Positions 18,697 through 27,660 of a stretch of 64,000 nucleotides of DNA are shown here, piece after piece. Where the stretch lies: positions 11,145 through 75,144 of the forward strand of contig UQIV01000008.1 in assembly GCA_900541205.1 (NCBI GenBank). Direction: 5' to 3'. This DNA is from an uncultured Collinsella sp. (GTDB taxonomy: Bacteria; Actinomycetota; Coriobacteriia; Coriobacteriales; Coriobacteriaceae). A program made the translations under genes and the position numbers. Position 1 is the stretch's first letter. Every line of letters starts with the position of its first letter. The notes under the pieces were generated by a model. The model searched no databases. It had not been told where the DNA came from and saw nothing but the letters and a program-made list of their open reading frames with translations.

Positions 18697-18987
18697 ATGT
18701 TCCAGGCTGGAGATGTCGTCGAGACCGATTTCGAAGGATTTCTGAAGCTGCTGCGTTCCAAGACGCGCGCTTTCGTGTCGATCAACGATCACGAGTACTA
18801 CATCACGCACACCGATGGCTATTGGCGCGTTCAGGATTGCGAGGCCCTCAACGACAAGGGCCACTTTACTGACTGCTCCGAGCTGGTCAACACGGTCTGC
18901 GAGGTCGTCGAGCTGCCGTGGATTGCCGGCAAGAGCCTGCATGACAGCTTCTCGGGCGCTACGGTCTATGAGGCCGTCGCCGCCTAA
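18697..18987 (+). CDS. Small conserved-looking protein, unknown function
   Basis: A 96-residue soluble acidic protein (MFQAGDVVETDFEGFLKLLR...). I do not recognise the family. No signal peptide or membrane segment is visible. Coding is supported by a strong ribosome site (CAGGAGGTAAC) before ATG 18697, codon use like its neighbours, and a terminator just downstream. The 294-base upstream region is AT-rich and includes the AAACGTTTTATC palindrome, suggesting independent regulation. Confidence 0.7.
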   Translation: MFQAGDVVETDFEGFLKLLRSKTRAFVSINDHEYYITHTDGYWRVQDCEALNDKGHFTDCSELVNTVCEVVELPWIAGKSLHDSFSGATVYEAVAA

Positions 18988-19020
18988 CAGGCAATAAAAC
19001 TCGATTTTCACGTGACCGCT

Positions 19021-19050
19021 GGCGCCGCCCCCGCGCCGGCGGCCTTTTTC
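19021..19050 (+). terminator. Terminator after 96-residue protein gene
   Basis: GCCGCC pairs with GGCGGC around CCCGCGCC, followed by CTTTTTC. Confidence 0.8.
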
Positions 19051-19092
19051 TGCCGATAGACCATAAAAATGCACACATTTGCGGAGAGCCTG

Positions 19093-19150
19093 TTGACGAT
19101 AGTCAAAAATCGGACTAATCTAGAGACACATAATTGGTCAAAAATCGGAC
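19093..19150 (+). promoter_or_regulatory. Promoter and MarR operator pair
   Basis: TTGACG (19093-19098) and TAATCT (19116-19121) are separated by 17 bases and form a sigma-70 type promoter. The 14-bp sequence GTCAAAAATCGGAC occurs twice, at 19102-19115 inside the spacer and at 19137-19150, 35 bp apart. This placement fits binding of the MarR product encoded at 19169 to repress its own operon. Confidence 0.75.
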
Positions 19151-19168
19151 AATTGAATGGTGGGATAG

Positions 19169-19669
19169 ATGAATAGTGCGGTTACGCTGGTCGACTTCGA
19201 TCGGTTGCTCAATGGACTCGACCATATCTATTCGGAGTTCTCGCGCGCCTGCGGCCTTTCGGACTGCGCCTATTGGATGCTCGTCGACACCAGCACGGCG
19301 GGCGGCAGTATTTCCGTAAGCCGTCTGACAAGCGAATGGTTCTACAGCAAGCAGACCATCAACTCGGCAATTAAAACCTTGACGGCGCGGGGCTTCGCAA
19401 CGTTGGAGTTTGCCGAAGGCAGTCGTAAGAACAAGGTTGTGAGCCTGACCGAAGAGGGCAGGCGATTTGCCGAGCGTTATGCGCTGCCGGCGCTCAAGGC
19501 CGAGCAGCGAGCCTTTGGCGCGCTTGAGCCGTGTGAGCAGCGCGAGATTATGCGCTTGATCGGCAAATTCTCTCAGGTGCTCGGCGAGGAGTGCGAGACA
19601 TTTAAGCAGCATATCGCTGCCGAGAGCCAAGCCGAGAATCAAGGTGAGGGGGAGTCGTGCGACTGTTAA
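19169..19669 (+). CDS. MarR-family transcriptional regulator
   Basis: A 166-residue winged-helix regulator. The DNA-binding part reads LTSEWFYSKQTINSAIKTLT, followed by the wing FATLEFAEGSRKNKVVSLTEEGR, with helical dimerisation parts at both ends. It overlaps the following ABC exporter gene by 13 bases, a layout common for MarR repressors that control drug or peptide export in response to the exported compound. A promoter with two identical 14-bp sites lies directly upstream and is the likely operator. Confidence 0.9.
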   Translation: MNSAVTLVDFDRLLNGLDHIYSEFSRACGLSDCAYWMLVDTSTAGGSISVSRLTSEWFYSKQTINSAIKTLTARGFATLEFAEGSRKNKVVSLTEEGRRFAERYALPALKAEQRAFGALEPCEQREIMRLIGKFSQVLGEECETFKQHIAAESQAENQGEGESCDC

Positions 19670-21393
19670 TGAGGTTTTTGAAGCCCTACCGAGGGCTTGT
19701 CGCAGTGACGCTGCTGGTGCTGCTGGTGGATAACGTCGGTACGCTGTTGGTTCCCACGATGCTGGCGAACATGGTCAACACCGGTATTACCACGGGCGAT
19801 GTCGACTACATTTTACGCAACGGCCTATACATGTTTATCGCGACCAGCATGGCTAGCGGCGGCACGGTGCTGGGCTGCTATCTTTCGGCGCGCCTGGCCG
19901 CCAACGTGGCTTGCGATATCCGCAATGCCGTGTACGACAAATCGCTCGAGCTCGCGGCCAGCGATTTTGAGCGCTTTGGCACCGGATCGATGATCACGCG
20001 CTCGCTTAACGACATCAACGTGATTCAGCAGGCGATTCTGCAGACGATTCAGCTGGTGCTGCCCGTGCCGTTTTTGGCTGTGGCGGGCATCATCTTTGCC
20101 TGGTTTATCGATCCTGCCATGGGCACGCTTCTGGGCGTAGTCGTTGCGATTGTGCTGGTGGCGGCGGTCTTTACGGTTGCCAACGCGGCTCCGATCTTTA
20201 TGCGCTTGCAGAGCTTTATCGACCGCATGAACGTGGTGCTGCGCGAAAACATCGTGGGCGTGCGCGTCATCCGTGCGTTTAACAAGGAGCGCCACGAGGA
20301 GCGGCGCCTGGACGAGGTGTTTAGCGACTACGCCGCCAACGCCATCAAAGTCAACCACCTGTTTGTAGGCCTCGACAGCTCAAGCTTCTTTTTGATGAAC
20401 ATCGCCGAGGTGGCGGTGCTGTGGGTTGGCGGCAACCGCGTGGGCGCCCACGCCATGCAGATTGCGAGTATCTCGGCGGTGCTGGAGTATGCAATTCTGA
20501 TCCTGTTCTTTGTGATGATGGCCCAGATGGTGGTGCTGACGCTTCCGCGTGCTGCCGCGTGCCTGAACCGTGCGCAGCAGGTGCTGGAGATTGAGCCGAG
20601 CATCGTCGATGGCGAGCGCACGCTTGATGCGGCCGCGTCCGACTCAAAGGACGGGGCCGATGCGGTCGCCGTGTTCGATCATATGTCGTTTCGCTTTGAC
20701 GACGCCGACGAGGACACGCTGTGCAATTTGAACTTTACTTGTCGTCGCGGTCAGACGACCGCAATCGTCGGCTCGACGGGTTCGGGCAAGTCGACGGTGG
20801 CCAAGCTTCTGCTGCGCTTCCACGATGCCACCAAGGGCGCCATTCGCCTGGACGGCGTCGACCTGCGCGAGCTTTCGCAAGGCGAGATTCGCGGGCGCAT
20901 TGCCTATGTGCCGCAGAAGGCGTGGCTGTTCTCGGGCACCGTGGCAAGCAATCTGCGCTTTGGCAACGAGGACGCGACCGAGGGCGACATGCTTCATGCG
21001 CTGCAGGTTGCCCAGAGCACCTTTGTGCTCGATCAGCCGCAGGGGCTCGATACCCCGGTGGCGCAGGGCGGCACGAACTTTTCGGGCGGCCAGCGCCAAC
21101 GTCTGGCCATTGCTCGCGCGCTCATGAAGCAGGCCGATTTGTACATCTTCGATGACAGTTTTTCGGCCCTGGACTTTAAGACCGATGCGGCCCTGCGCCA
21201 TGCATTGCAAGACGAGACGCGCGATGCCGCGGTGCTCATCATCGCGCAGCGCATCTCGACGATTCTGCACGCCGATCAGATCGTCGTGCTCAAAGATGGC
21301 GAGGTTGTGGGTCTGGGCACGCATGGCGAGCTTATGGAAACCTGCGAGGTGTACCGCGCCATCGCGGAATCGCAGATGAAGGGAGGTGAGTAG
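19657..21393 (+). CDS. ABC exporter half-transporter, degenerate catalytic site
   Basis: A 578-residue half-transporter: six-helix membrane domain (residues 1 to about 310) and a nucleotide-binding domain with Walker A GSTGSGKST, signature NFSGGQRQR and Walker B LYIFDDSFSALD. The residue after Walker B is Asp where the catalytic Glu belongs. This is typical of the non-hydrolysing half of heterodimeric exporters such as BmrC/BmrD or TM287/TM288. GTG 19657 is favoured by GAGGGGGAG just upstream; ATG 19669, overlapping the MarR stop, is an alternative. The partner is encoded next. Confidence 0.9.
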   Translation: MRLLMRFLKPYRGLVAVTLLVLLVDNVGTLLVPTMLANMVNTGITTGDVDYILRNGLYMFIATSMASGGTVLGCYLSARLAANVACDIRNAVYDKSLELAASDFERFGTGSMITRSLNDINVIQQAILQTIQLVLPVPFLAVAGIIFAWFIDPAMGTLLGVVVAIVLVAAVFTVANAAPIFMRLQSFIDRMNVVLRENIVGVRVIRAFNKERHEERRLDEVFSDYAANAIKVNHLFVGLDSSSFFLMNIAEVAVLWVGGNRVGAHAMQIASISAVLEYAILILFFVMMAQMVVLTLPRAAACLNRAQQVLEIEPSIVDGERTLDAAASDSKDGADAVAVFDHMSFRFDDADEDTLCNLNFTCRRGQTTAIVGSTGSGKSTVAKLLLRFHDATKGAIRLDGVDLRELSQGEIRGRIAYVPQKAWLFSGTVASNLRFGNEDATEGDMLHALQVAQSTFVLDQPQGLDTPVAQGGTNFSGGQRQRLAIARALMKQADLYIFDDSFSALDFKTDAALRHALQDETRDAAVLIIAQRISTILHADQIVVLKDGEVVGLGTHGELMETCEVYRAIAESQMKGGE

Positions 21394-21394
21394 C

Positions 21395-23401
21395 ATGACC
21401 GAGGAGCTCAAGAAGCAGGGCGGCGTTGATGACGCCGCTGCCGCGGGACTGGTCGAGGAAACGGTTGCCGTGGCACCCGAGCTGGATGACGCCGCCAAGG
21501 CCGCAGCCGAGCGCGAGGCTCGCCGCCAAGCGCTCTACGAGGAAAACGAACGTGCCGAGGACGAGCGCGCCCGCGCCGAGGCAGAGCGTATGCGCGACGT
21601 GGACGACGAAGACGAGGACGAGACGCCTCGGGATACCTGGGCGACGGTGCGCCGCCTGTGGAGTGAGGCTGCCGGCGACCATTGGCGCTTCTATATCGTG
21701 TTCGCGAGCATTGTGTTCTATGTCATCTTTAACACCGCCGCGCCGGCATATAGCGCCCGCGTGATCGATGAGCTGTGGGGCCACATTCAGGTAGCGTTTG
21801 TCAACAACGCCACCTTCAGCATCACCTGGGAGAACTGCGGCAGGACTATCTTCATCTACTTTTTGATTTGGACGGCCGCCGCTTCGTTCTACGCGCTCCA
21901 GAGCTTTTTGATGTCGAGCGTGGCCGAACGCCTCAATCTGCGCCTACGCAACCGCATCGCACAAAAGCTCAACCGTCTGCCGCTTGCCTACTTTGATGCA
22001 CATCGCCCCGGCGAAGTGGTCAGCCGCGCGACCAACGACCTGGACAAGATGTCCGAGAGCATGCAGCGCGGATTGTTGCAGCTGCTCGTGTCGATCGGCA
22101 CGGTTGTTGGTGCTGTGAGCGTGATGTTCGTGTTCAGCGTGCAGCTTACGCTCGTCTTTCTGTTCTTTACGGCACTGTCGCTGCTGGTGACGAAGGTCGT
22201 CTCGCGCCGCACACACGATGTGACGGGCGAGCGCCAGGAGTGGGTGTCCAAGATTACGAGTGCGGTCGAGGAAGGCTATTCGGGCCGTCTGGTGATCCGC
22301 GCGTTTAACCGCGAACGTCAGAGCTCCGCTGAGGTGCACGAGGCTTCGAAGGAACTGGCTCGTGTGAGCACCAAGGCCGACTTTATGATCAATGCTGTCG
22401 GCCCCGCGGTGCGCTTTATCGGCCGTTTGGCGCAGATCGTTATTGCGCTTGTGGGCTGCAGCATGCTGGTTGCCGGTCACATGACCGTCGGCGTGTTCCA
22501 GGCGTTCTTCCAGTTTATCTACGAGGCGTCCGAGCCCATGACGCAGTTGTCGTTTACCTTCAACTCGCTGCAGAGCGCGCTGGCGAGTGCAGAGCGCGTG
22601 TTCGACCTGCTCGATGAGCCCGAGATGGAGGCCGATCCGCTGCCGGACAAGGCCGCCAAGCTGCCGGGTCGCGTGGAGGGCCGCGTCTCCTTTGAGCATG
22701 TGCGCTTTGGTTATTCGCCCGACAAGCCGCTTATGCGCGACGTGTCGTTTACCGCCGAGCCGGGCCAGAAGATTGCCGTGGTGGGAACCACGGGCGCAGG
22801 CAAGACGACGCTCATCAACTTGCTCATGCGCTTCTACGAGATTGACGGCGGGCGTATTACGCTCGACGGCGTGGATACGAGCCGCATGGACCGCGGCGAG
22901 CTACGGCAGCAGTTTGGCATGGTGCTGCAGGACGCCTGGCTGTTCGATGGCACGATTGCCGAAAACATCGCCTACGGCTGCCCCGAGGCAACGCGCGACG
23001 AAATTGTGGCCGCCGCTCGTGCCGCGCAGGTCGACTTCTTTGTGCGCACCATGCCGCAGGGCTACGACACGCGCGTGGCCAACGATGCCGAAAGCATCAG
23101 CCAGGGCCAGCGTCAGCTGCTGACCATCGCACGCGTGCTGCTCAACAACCCGGCGATTCTCATCCTGGACGAGGCGACGTCGAGCGTGGACACGCGCACC
23201 GAGCTTGCCATCGGCCGCGCCATGGACGCGCTCATGCGCGGGCGCACGAGCTTTGTGATCGCGCACCGTCTGTCGACGATCGTGGATGCCGACCTGATCT
23301 TGGTCATGGATCACGGCAACATTATCGAGCAGGGCACGCATAAGGAGCTGCTGGCTGCCGAGGGTGCCTACGCCGACCTCTATCTGAGCCAGTTCGCATA
23401 A
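21395..23401 (+). CDS. ABC exporter half-transporter, canonical catalytic site
   Basis: A 668-residue partner of the preceding half-transporter. It has an unusual ~85-residue N-terminal extension that is highly charged (Glu/Ala/Arg-rich, probably helical; DDEDEDE), then six membrane helices and an ATPase domain. Walker A is GTTGAGKTT and Walker B ILDEATSSVD with the catalytic Glu. The signature is ISQGQRQ, a common variant in this half. ATG 21395 follows GGGAGGTGAG one base after the upstream stop. With the MarR gene this forms a three-gene export operon; the substrate is unknown. Confidence 0.9.
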   Translation: MTEELKKQGGVDDAAAAGLVEETVAVAPELDDAAKAAAEREARRQALYEENERAEDERARAEAERMRDVDDEDEDETPRDTWATVRRLWSEAAGDHWRFYIVFASIVFYVIFNTAAPAYSARVIDELWGHIQVAFVNNATFSITWENCGRTIFIYFLIWTAAASFYALQSFLMSSVAERLNLRLRNRIAQKLNRLPLAYFDAHRPGEVVSRATNDLDKMSESMQRGLLQLLVSIGTVVGAVSVMFVFSVQLTLVFLFFTALSLLVTKVVSRRTHDVTGERQEWVSKITSAVEEGYSGRLVIRAFNRERQSSAEVHEASKELARVSTKADFMINAVGPAVRFIGRLAQIVIALVGCSMLVAGHMTVGVFQAFFQFIYEASEPMTQLSFTFNSLQSALASAERVFDLLDEPEMEADPLPDKAAKLPGRVEGRVSFEHVRFGYSPDKPLMRDVSFTAEPGQKIAVVGTTGAGKTTLINLLMRFYEIDGGRITLDGVDTSRMDRGELRQQFGMVLQDAWLFDGTIAENIAYGCPEATRDEIVAAARAAQVDFFVRTMPQGYDTRVANDAESISQGQRQLLTIARVLLNNPAILILDEATSSVDTRTELAIGRAMDALMRGRTSFVIAHRLSTIVDADLILVMDHGNIIEQGTHKELLAAEGAYADLYLSQFA

Positions 23402-23432
23402 TGTGACAAAGGGACAGTCTCTTTGCCACATC
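23402..23432. repeat. Dispersed TGTGACAAAGGGACA repeat, copy 1
   Basis: TGTGACAAAGGGACAGT pairs imperfectly with CTCTTTGCCACATCA. It begins directly after the stop codon. Other copies at 47059-47090 and 60401-60431. Confidence 0.75.
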
Positions 23433-23438
23433 ACAAAT

Positions 23439-23474
23439 AAGGCGCGCCGGGGGTGAATCCTCTGGCGCGCCTTT
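23439..23474. terminator. Terminator between ABC exporter and cysE-like gene
   Basis: AAGGCGCGCC pairs with GGCGCGCCTT around a 15-nt loop, between convergent genes. Confidence 0.8.
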
Positions 23475-23509
23475 GCGTTGGCGTTAATGTCGTCGGTGGT
23501 CGTCCGCCT

Positions 23510-24214
23510 CTAGCGTTCGTCCACGAGCTTGGCGACGAGGGCTTTGAGCTCGGCCACCTCTCGCTCGAGTTCCTTGACGCGGCGGGCATTCTCGGTGATG
23601 CCCTGGCGGTTGAGGGCACTCTGCTCGGCGGCGTCATCGGGCATGTACTCGCGATGCTGCTTGGCATCGAAGCTCTCCTCGAACACGCGGCAGCCGTTGC
23701 GCTTGATGATGCGTCCCGGCACGCCCACGACGGTGCAGTTGTCGGGCACGTCCTTGACGACAACCGAGTTGCCGCCGATTTTGACGTTGTTGCCGATGCG
23801 GATGTTGCCGAGCACCTTGGCGCCCGTGCCCACGGTGACGTTGTTGCCTAGGGTGGGGTGGCGCTTGCCGGTCTCGTTGCCGGTACCGCCGAGCGTGACG
23901 CCCTGGTAGAGCACGCAGTTGTCACCCACAATGGTGGTCTCGCCGATGACGACGCCCATGGCGTGGTCGATAAAGAAATGTTTGCCGATCTGTGCGGCGG
24001 GATGAATCTCGACGCCGGTGATATGACGGGTGAGCTGCGAGAGCACACGGGCGAGCGAGCGATGGCCATGCTCCCAGAGCCAGTGCTCGGGCACGTGGTT
24101 CCACTTGGCGTGCAGGCCAGGATAGGAAAGGAAGATGACCAGACCGTTTTGCGCAGCGGGGTCCTGCGCTTGGACGGTCTTGATGTCCTCGCGAATGGTA
24201 TTGATAAAGCTCAC
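23510..24214 (-). CDS. cysE: Serine O-acetyltransferase
   Basis: A 234-residue left-handed beta-helix acetyltransferase that makes O-acetylserine from serine and acetyl-CoA for cysteine synthesis. The short N-terminal helical part is followed by hexapeptide repeats: GVEIHPAAQIGKHFFIDHAMGVVIGE, then GDNCVLYQGVTLGGTG and KRHPTLGNNVTVGTGAKVLGN. The C-terminal 45 residues form a charged, likely coiled-coil tail (VKELEREVAELKALVAKL) not usual in CysE. The start is GTG 24214 after AAGGGAGG; the longer frame to 24301 has no ribosome site. No cysK is adjacent. Confidence 0.88.
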   Translation of the reverse strand: MSFINTIREDIKTVQAQDPAAQNGLVIFLSYPGLHAKWNHVPEHWLWEHGHRSLARVLSQLTRHITGVEIHPAAQIGKHFFIDHAMGVVIGETTIVGDNCVLYQGVTLGGTGNETGKRHPTLGNNVTVGTGAKVLGNIRIGNNVKIGGNSVVVKDVPDNCTVVGVPGRIIKRNGCRVFEESFDAKQHREYMPDDAAEQSALNRQGITENARRVKELEREVAELKALVAKLVDER

Positions 24215-24437
24215 CGGCCGCCCTCCCTTAGCGCCATGGCAATGCGATTCAATAAAGTATAGCGATTCGCTAGGGATTAGAAAGAGCAATCTTGGCGGCA
24301 TTGCGCGACAGGTGTCAGTTATGCAAACTTGCTGGTAATGGAGTCATGCTTTTGTGGGGTTGCGCACGAGGGGGCACCGCAACCGTATACTGGTCAACTT
24401 GGACGTATCCGCGCCCACAACTGAGAGGTTTTACTTC

Positions 24438-25085
24438 ATGGGTTTCATCAATTTTATTGCCGAGCTGCTTAAGGACCCGCGCACCGCGATCGCCAGCTGG
24501 ATCGCCGCCGGCCCGCTTATGGCCTACGGCTGCGTGTTCCTGATTATCTTTATCGAGACGGGCGTGGTGTTCTTCCCGTTCCTCCCCGGCGATTCGCTGC
24601 TGTTTGCTTCGGGCTTCTTTGCCCACAACGGTGGCTTTAACATTGTGGCCCTGCTGGCCGTCGCATGGGCGGCTGCCATCTTGGGTGATCAGTGCAACTT
24701 TATGATCGGTCACTTCTTTGGCAAAAAGATCATCGCTTCGGGCAAGGTCAAGGCCATGACGCCCGAGCGCATTAAAAAGTCCGAGGACTTCTTGGACAAG
24801 TGGGGCCACCTGGCTATTTTCCTGGGCCGTTTCTTCCCGTTTATCCGCACTTTTGTGCCCTTTATCGCCGGCATGGGCGGCATGCACTGGCGCAATTTTG
24901 TCATCTTTAACGTGCTGGGCGGCATTACCTGGTCGACGCTCTTCACACTGCTGGGCTACTTCTTTGGCGGCATCCCCTTTGTGCAGGAGCACTTTGAGCT
25001 GCTAATCGTCGGCATCGTTGCCGTGTCGATCATCCCGACCGTGGTCGGTCTGGTTAAGGCTAAGCTGGGCAAAAAGAACGCGTAG
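24438..25085 (+). CDS. DedA-family membrane protein
   Basis: A 215-residue integral membrane protein of the DedA/VTT (SNARE-associated Golgi) family, linked to undecaprenyl-phosphate or phospholipid translocation and membrane homeostasis. Seen: FFPFLPGDSLLFASGFFA, LGDQCNFMIGHFFG, and GRFFPFIRTFVPFIAGMG with the conserved arginines. ATG 24438 follows GAGAGG. Monocistronic, ending in a strong terminator. Confidence 0.88.
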   Translation: MGFINFIAELLKDPRTAIASWIAAGPLMAYGCVFLIIFIETGVVFFPFLPGDSLLFASGFFAHNGGFNIVALLAVAWAAAILGDQCNFMIGHFFGKKIIASGKVKAMTPERIKKSEDFLDKWGHLAIFLGRFFPFIRTFVPFIAGMGGMHWRNFVIFNVLGGITWSTLFTLLGYFFGGIPFVQEHFELLIVGIVAVSIIPTVVGLVKAKLGKKNA

Positions 25086-25114
25086 CTCGAGTCAGCGCGC
25101 AAACCGTGCAGTTG

Positions 25115-25148
25115 AGGCCCGTCACCGCTTACGGTGGCGGGCCTTTTT
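25115..25148 (+). terminator. Terminator of dedA-like gene
   Basis: AGGCCCGTCACCG pairs with CGGTGGCGGGCCT around CTTA, then TTTTTGC. Confidence 0.9.
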
Positions 25149-25183
25149 GCTTCGGTCAAATGAAAATACTTTAGTTAGTTAAA

Positions 25184-25198
25184 GAAAAACGTTTTATC
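25184..25198. promoter_or_regulatory. Palindromic AAACGTTT site upstream of ilvE
   Basis: GAAAAACGTTTTATC, matching the site at 18556-18570. It lies about 20 bases before TACAAT (near 25214), a possible -10 box, so a bound factor could affect the promoter. Confidence 0.4.
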
Positions 25199-25373
25199 CG
25201 ACGCGCGTGCGGAGTACAATCTCGTGCATGCGAATCGACGTGCCATCGGCTTTGATGCTGCTCGCGTGTCCCGTCCGGCTCTACGCTCCGGGCGTGCGAC
25301 GTTGCGACGCGGTCGGCCTCGGTCCTTGCGTGCGGGTTCGCGAGTATGCAACTGTGTATGTAAGGAGCGACAT

Positions 25374-26426
25374 ATGACTGTCGAGAAAAAGGATATCGAT
25401 TGGGGTAGCCTCGGCTTTGGCTACATGAAGACCGATTACAGCTACGAGGCCCATTGGAAGGACGGCGAGTGGGACGAGGGTGGCCTGACCACCGACCACA
25501 CCCTGCATGTCTCCGAGTGCGGCGGCATCTTCCATTACTGCCAGGAGGTCTTTGAGGGCCTGAAGGCCTACACCGCCGAGGACGGCAGCATCGTCTGCTT
25601 CCGTCCCGACATGAACGCCGAGCGTATGTACAACTCTGCGCAGCGCCTCGAGATGCCCCCGTTCCCCAAGGACAAGTTCGTTGAAGCCGTCAAGCAGGTC
25701 GTTTCTGCCAACGCCGCCTGGGTTCCGCCCTTCGGTTCCGGTGCGACCCTGTACGTGCGTCCGTTTATGATCGGCTCCGGTGACGTGATCGGCGTGGCTC
25801 CCGCTCCTGAGTACACGTTCCGCATTCTCGTGACCCCGGTCGGTCCGTACTTTAAGGGTGGCCTCAAGCCCGTCAAGCTGCGCGTTTCCGAGTATGACCG
25901 TGCGGCACCTCACGGCACCGGCAACATCAAGGCCGGCCTGAACTACGCCATGTCCCTCAAGCCCACGATGGAGGCCCATCGCGAGGGCTATGCCGAGAAC
26001 CTGTATCTCGACTCCGAGTCCCGCACCTATGTCGAGGAGACCGGCGGCGCCAACGTTCTGTTCGTGAAGGAGGACGGCACGCTCGTCGTTCCGCAGTCGC
26101 ACACCGACTCCATCCTGCCCTCTATCACCCGTCGCTCGCTCGTTCAGGTCGCTCAGGACCTGGGCATGACCGTTGACCAGCGTCCCGTCGAGTGGGCCGA
26201 GGTCAAGGCCGGTACCTTTGTCGAGTGCGGCCTGTGCGGCACCGCTGCCGTCATCTCCCCGGTTGGCGAGATCGACAACAAGGTTTACGGCGCCGACGAG
26301 ACCGTGACCTTCCCGGCTGGCTACACCGAGATCGGCCCTGTGATGAAGAAGCTCCGCGAGACTCTGACCGGCATCCAGTCTGGTGCTGTCGAGGACAAGC
26401 ACAACTGGGTTTACACCGTCGCGTAA
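25374..26426 (+). CDS. ilvE: Branched-chain amino acid aminotransferase
   Basis: A 350-residue PLP enzyme of fold type IV that transaminates Leu, Ile and Val with 2-oxoglutarate. Seen: FHYCQEVFEGLKAY, RMYNSAQRLEMPPFP, YVRPFMIG and GTGNIKAGLNYAMS with the PLP-binding lysine, then EETGGANVLFV and GTAAVISPVG. It resembles the actinobacterial and eukaryotic BCAT2-like group. ATG 25374 follows AAGGAGCG. The leader from the likely promoter is about 150 bases, longer than needed; no known riboswitch or clear attenuator was recognised. Confidence 0.93.
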   Translation: MTVEKKDIDWGSLGFGYMKTDYSYEAHWKDGEWDEGGLTTDHTLHVSECGGIFHYCQEVFEGLKAYTAEDGSIVCFRPDMNAERMYNSAQRLEMPPFPKDKFVEAVKQVVSANAAWVPPFGSGATLYVRPFMIGSGDVIGVAPAPEYTFRILVTPVGPYFKGGLKPVKLRVSEYDRAAPHGTGNIKAGLNYAMSLKPTMEAHREGYAENLYLDSESRTYVEETGGANVLFVKEDGTLVVPQSHTDSILPSITRRSLVQVAQDLGMTVDQRPVEWAEVKAGTFVECGLCGTAAVISPVGEIDNKVYGADETVTFPAGYTEIGPVMKKLRETLTGIQSGAVEDKHNWVYTVA

Positions 26427-26484
26427 GCTGTCTTAGCTGTCCGGCCCGAGGGCGGCCTTCCCTCCCGGCGTGTCCTCGGACATG

Positions 26485-26526
26485 AAAGAACCCCCGCTGT
26501 GCACTACGTGCGGCGGGGGTTCTTTC
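26485..26526 (+). terminator. Terminator of ilvE
   Basis: AAAGAACCCCCGC pairs with GCGGGGGTTCTTT, with inner CAC/GTG pairing. Confidence 0.92.
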
Positions 26527-26597
26527 GTCCTGCGGAGTGCGCCGGAAAGGAAGGCCGCGCTTTTGTTTTGGTTCGCGCCATGTGGGGGGGGGTGGTG

Positions 26598-26808
26598 GCG
26601 ACGTGCATTTTTGCGAGTATTCTGCAATCGAAGGCCCCTGCATACCGACCTCGGGCAAAAAATCGGGATTTCTCGATGTTTTCTACGGATGATGGGCGGG
26701 GTTATGGGCTGGCAGCGTTTGAATTGCAGGGATATTCGCGGTCTTTGGCATTTATCGTGGCGCCCGAAGCTCTTGGTTATGTTGAATACTCCTAAAAATG
26801 CACGGCGC
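26598..26808. repeat. GAGTATTC inverted-repeat element, copy 1
   Basis: GCGACGTGCATTTTTGCGAG continuing TATTCTGCAA (26598-26627) is the inverted counterpart of 26782-26808, which read on the other strand is GCGCCGTGCATTTTTAGGAG then TATTCAA. The same arms bound the element at 56552-56760. The ~154 bases between hold no convincing gene. Confidence 0.7.
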
Positions 26809-26834
26809 TTAGAGGGGGACCTTCGCGAAAAAGG

Positions 26835-26873
26835 AAACCGCCCCGTCGAAGTATGCATTCGACGGGGCGGTTT
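26835..26873 (-). terminator. Terminator of lemA-like gene
   Basis: AAACCGCCCCGTCGAA pairs with TTCGACGGGGCGGTTT. Lies 36 bases downstream of the LemA stop on the minus strand. Confidence 0.88.
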
Positions 26874-26909
26874 ATACATTTGGCCGATTAAGGATGCGCT
26901 GCCAAACTA

Positions 26910-27461
26910 CTAGAACTTGACGGTCGGGGCCTGGCGGGCTGCTTCGGCGGCCTCGAAGCCCTGGCGCTCCTTAAACTGGAAGATGCCGGCAAAGATGACA
27001 GCCGGGAACGTCTGGATAGCGTTATTGTAGCTGAGCACGCAATCGTTGTAGCTCTGGCGTGCATAGCTAATCTTGTTCTCGGTATCCTCGAGCGATGCCT
27101 GCAGCTGCGTAAAGTTGGTGTTTGCCTTAAGGTCGGGGTAGGCCTCGGCCACGGCAAAGAGCTGGCGCAGCGCACCGGTCAGCACGTTGTCGGCTTCCAT
27201 CTTGGCCTCGGGCGTGGTGGCCTTGACGGCGGTGTTGCGCGCGCTGATCACGGCGGAGAGCGTCTCCTGCTCGTGCTTGGCGTAGCCCTTGACGGTCTCG
27301 ACCAGGTTGGGGATCAGGTCGTTGCGGCGCTGCAGCTGCGTATCGATGTTCTGCCAGGCGTTATCGATGCGGTTACGCTTGGTGACCATGTTGTTGTAGA
27401 TGCCGGCGATGGCGCAGACAATCACAATGACAACAACGATGCCGATGATGACGGTAATCAT
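26910..27461 (-). CDS. LemA-family protein
   Basis: A 183-residue protein with one N-terminal membrane helix (ITVIIGIVVVIVIVCAIAGIY) followed by a long helical domain. Family motifs: YNNMVTKRNRIDNAWQNIDT, LQRRNDLIPNLVETVKGYA, and the AYPDLKANTNF to YARQSYND region, with C-terminal PAVIFAGIFQFKER. LemA proteins are membrane-anchored with the bulk outside; the role is poorly defined. The usual partners (HtpX protease or TPM-domain proteins) are not adjacent. ATG 27461 follows GGAGACATC. Confidence 0.9.
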   Translation of the reverse strand: MITVIIGIVVVIVIVCAIAGIYNNMVTKRNRIDNAWQNIDTQLQRRNDLIPNLVETVKGYAKHEQETLSAVISARNTAVKATTPEAKMEADNVLTGALRQLFAVAEAYPDLKANTNFTQLQASLEDTENKISYARQSYNDCVLSYNNAIQTFPAVIFAGIFQFKERQGFEAAEAARQAPTVKF

Positions 27462-27660
27462 GATGTCTCCGTTTCGAATGGCCGCGGCGGCATGCGCCAG
27501 CTGCCGTTGGTATAACGCTACTAGTATACCCGCAACGTTTCGCCGTGCCGAACTTTCCGGCAAGTGTTATGTTTTCGGCGGGGTCGGCACCGGGGCAAGG
27601 CGCGCGAGGTACAGGTGTAAGATATGCGACAGATTGAAGAGTGTTGTCTTTGCTCTGAGG

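Noticed and set aside
25199..25373. T-box or leucine attenuator in the ilvE leader
   Set aside because: No T-box sequence, no leader peptide rich in branched-chain codons and no clear antiterminator pair were found.
26470..26913. 147-residue frame between ilvE and lemA
   Set aside because: It runs through two terminators and the GAGTATTC repeat, with no ribosome binding site and no domain.
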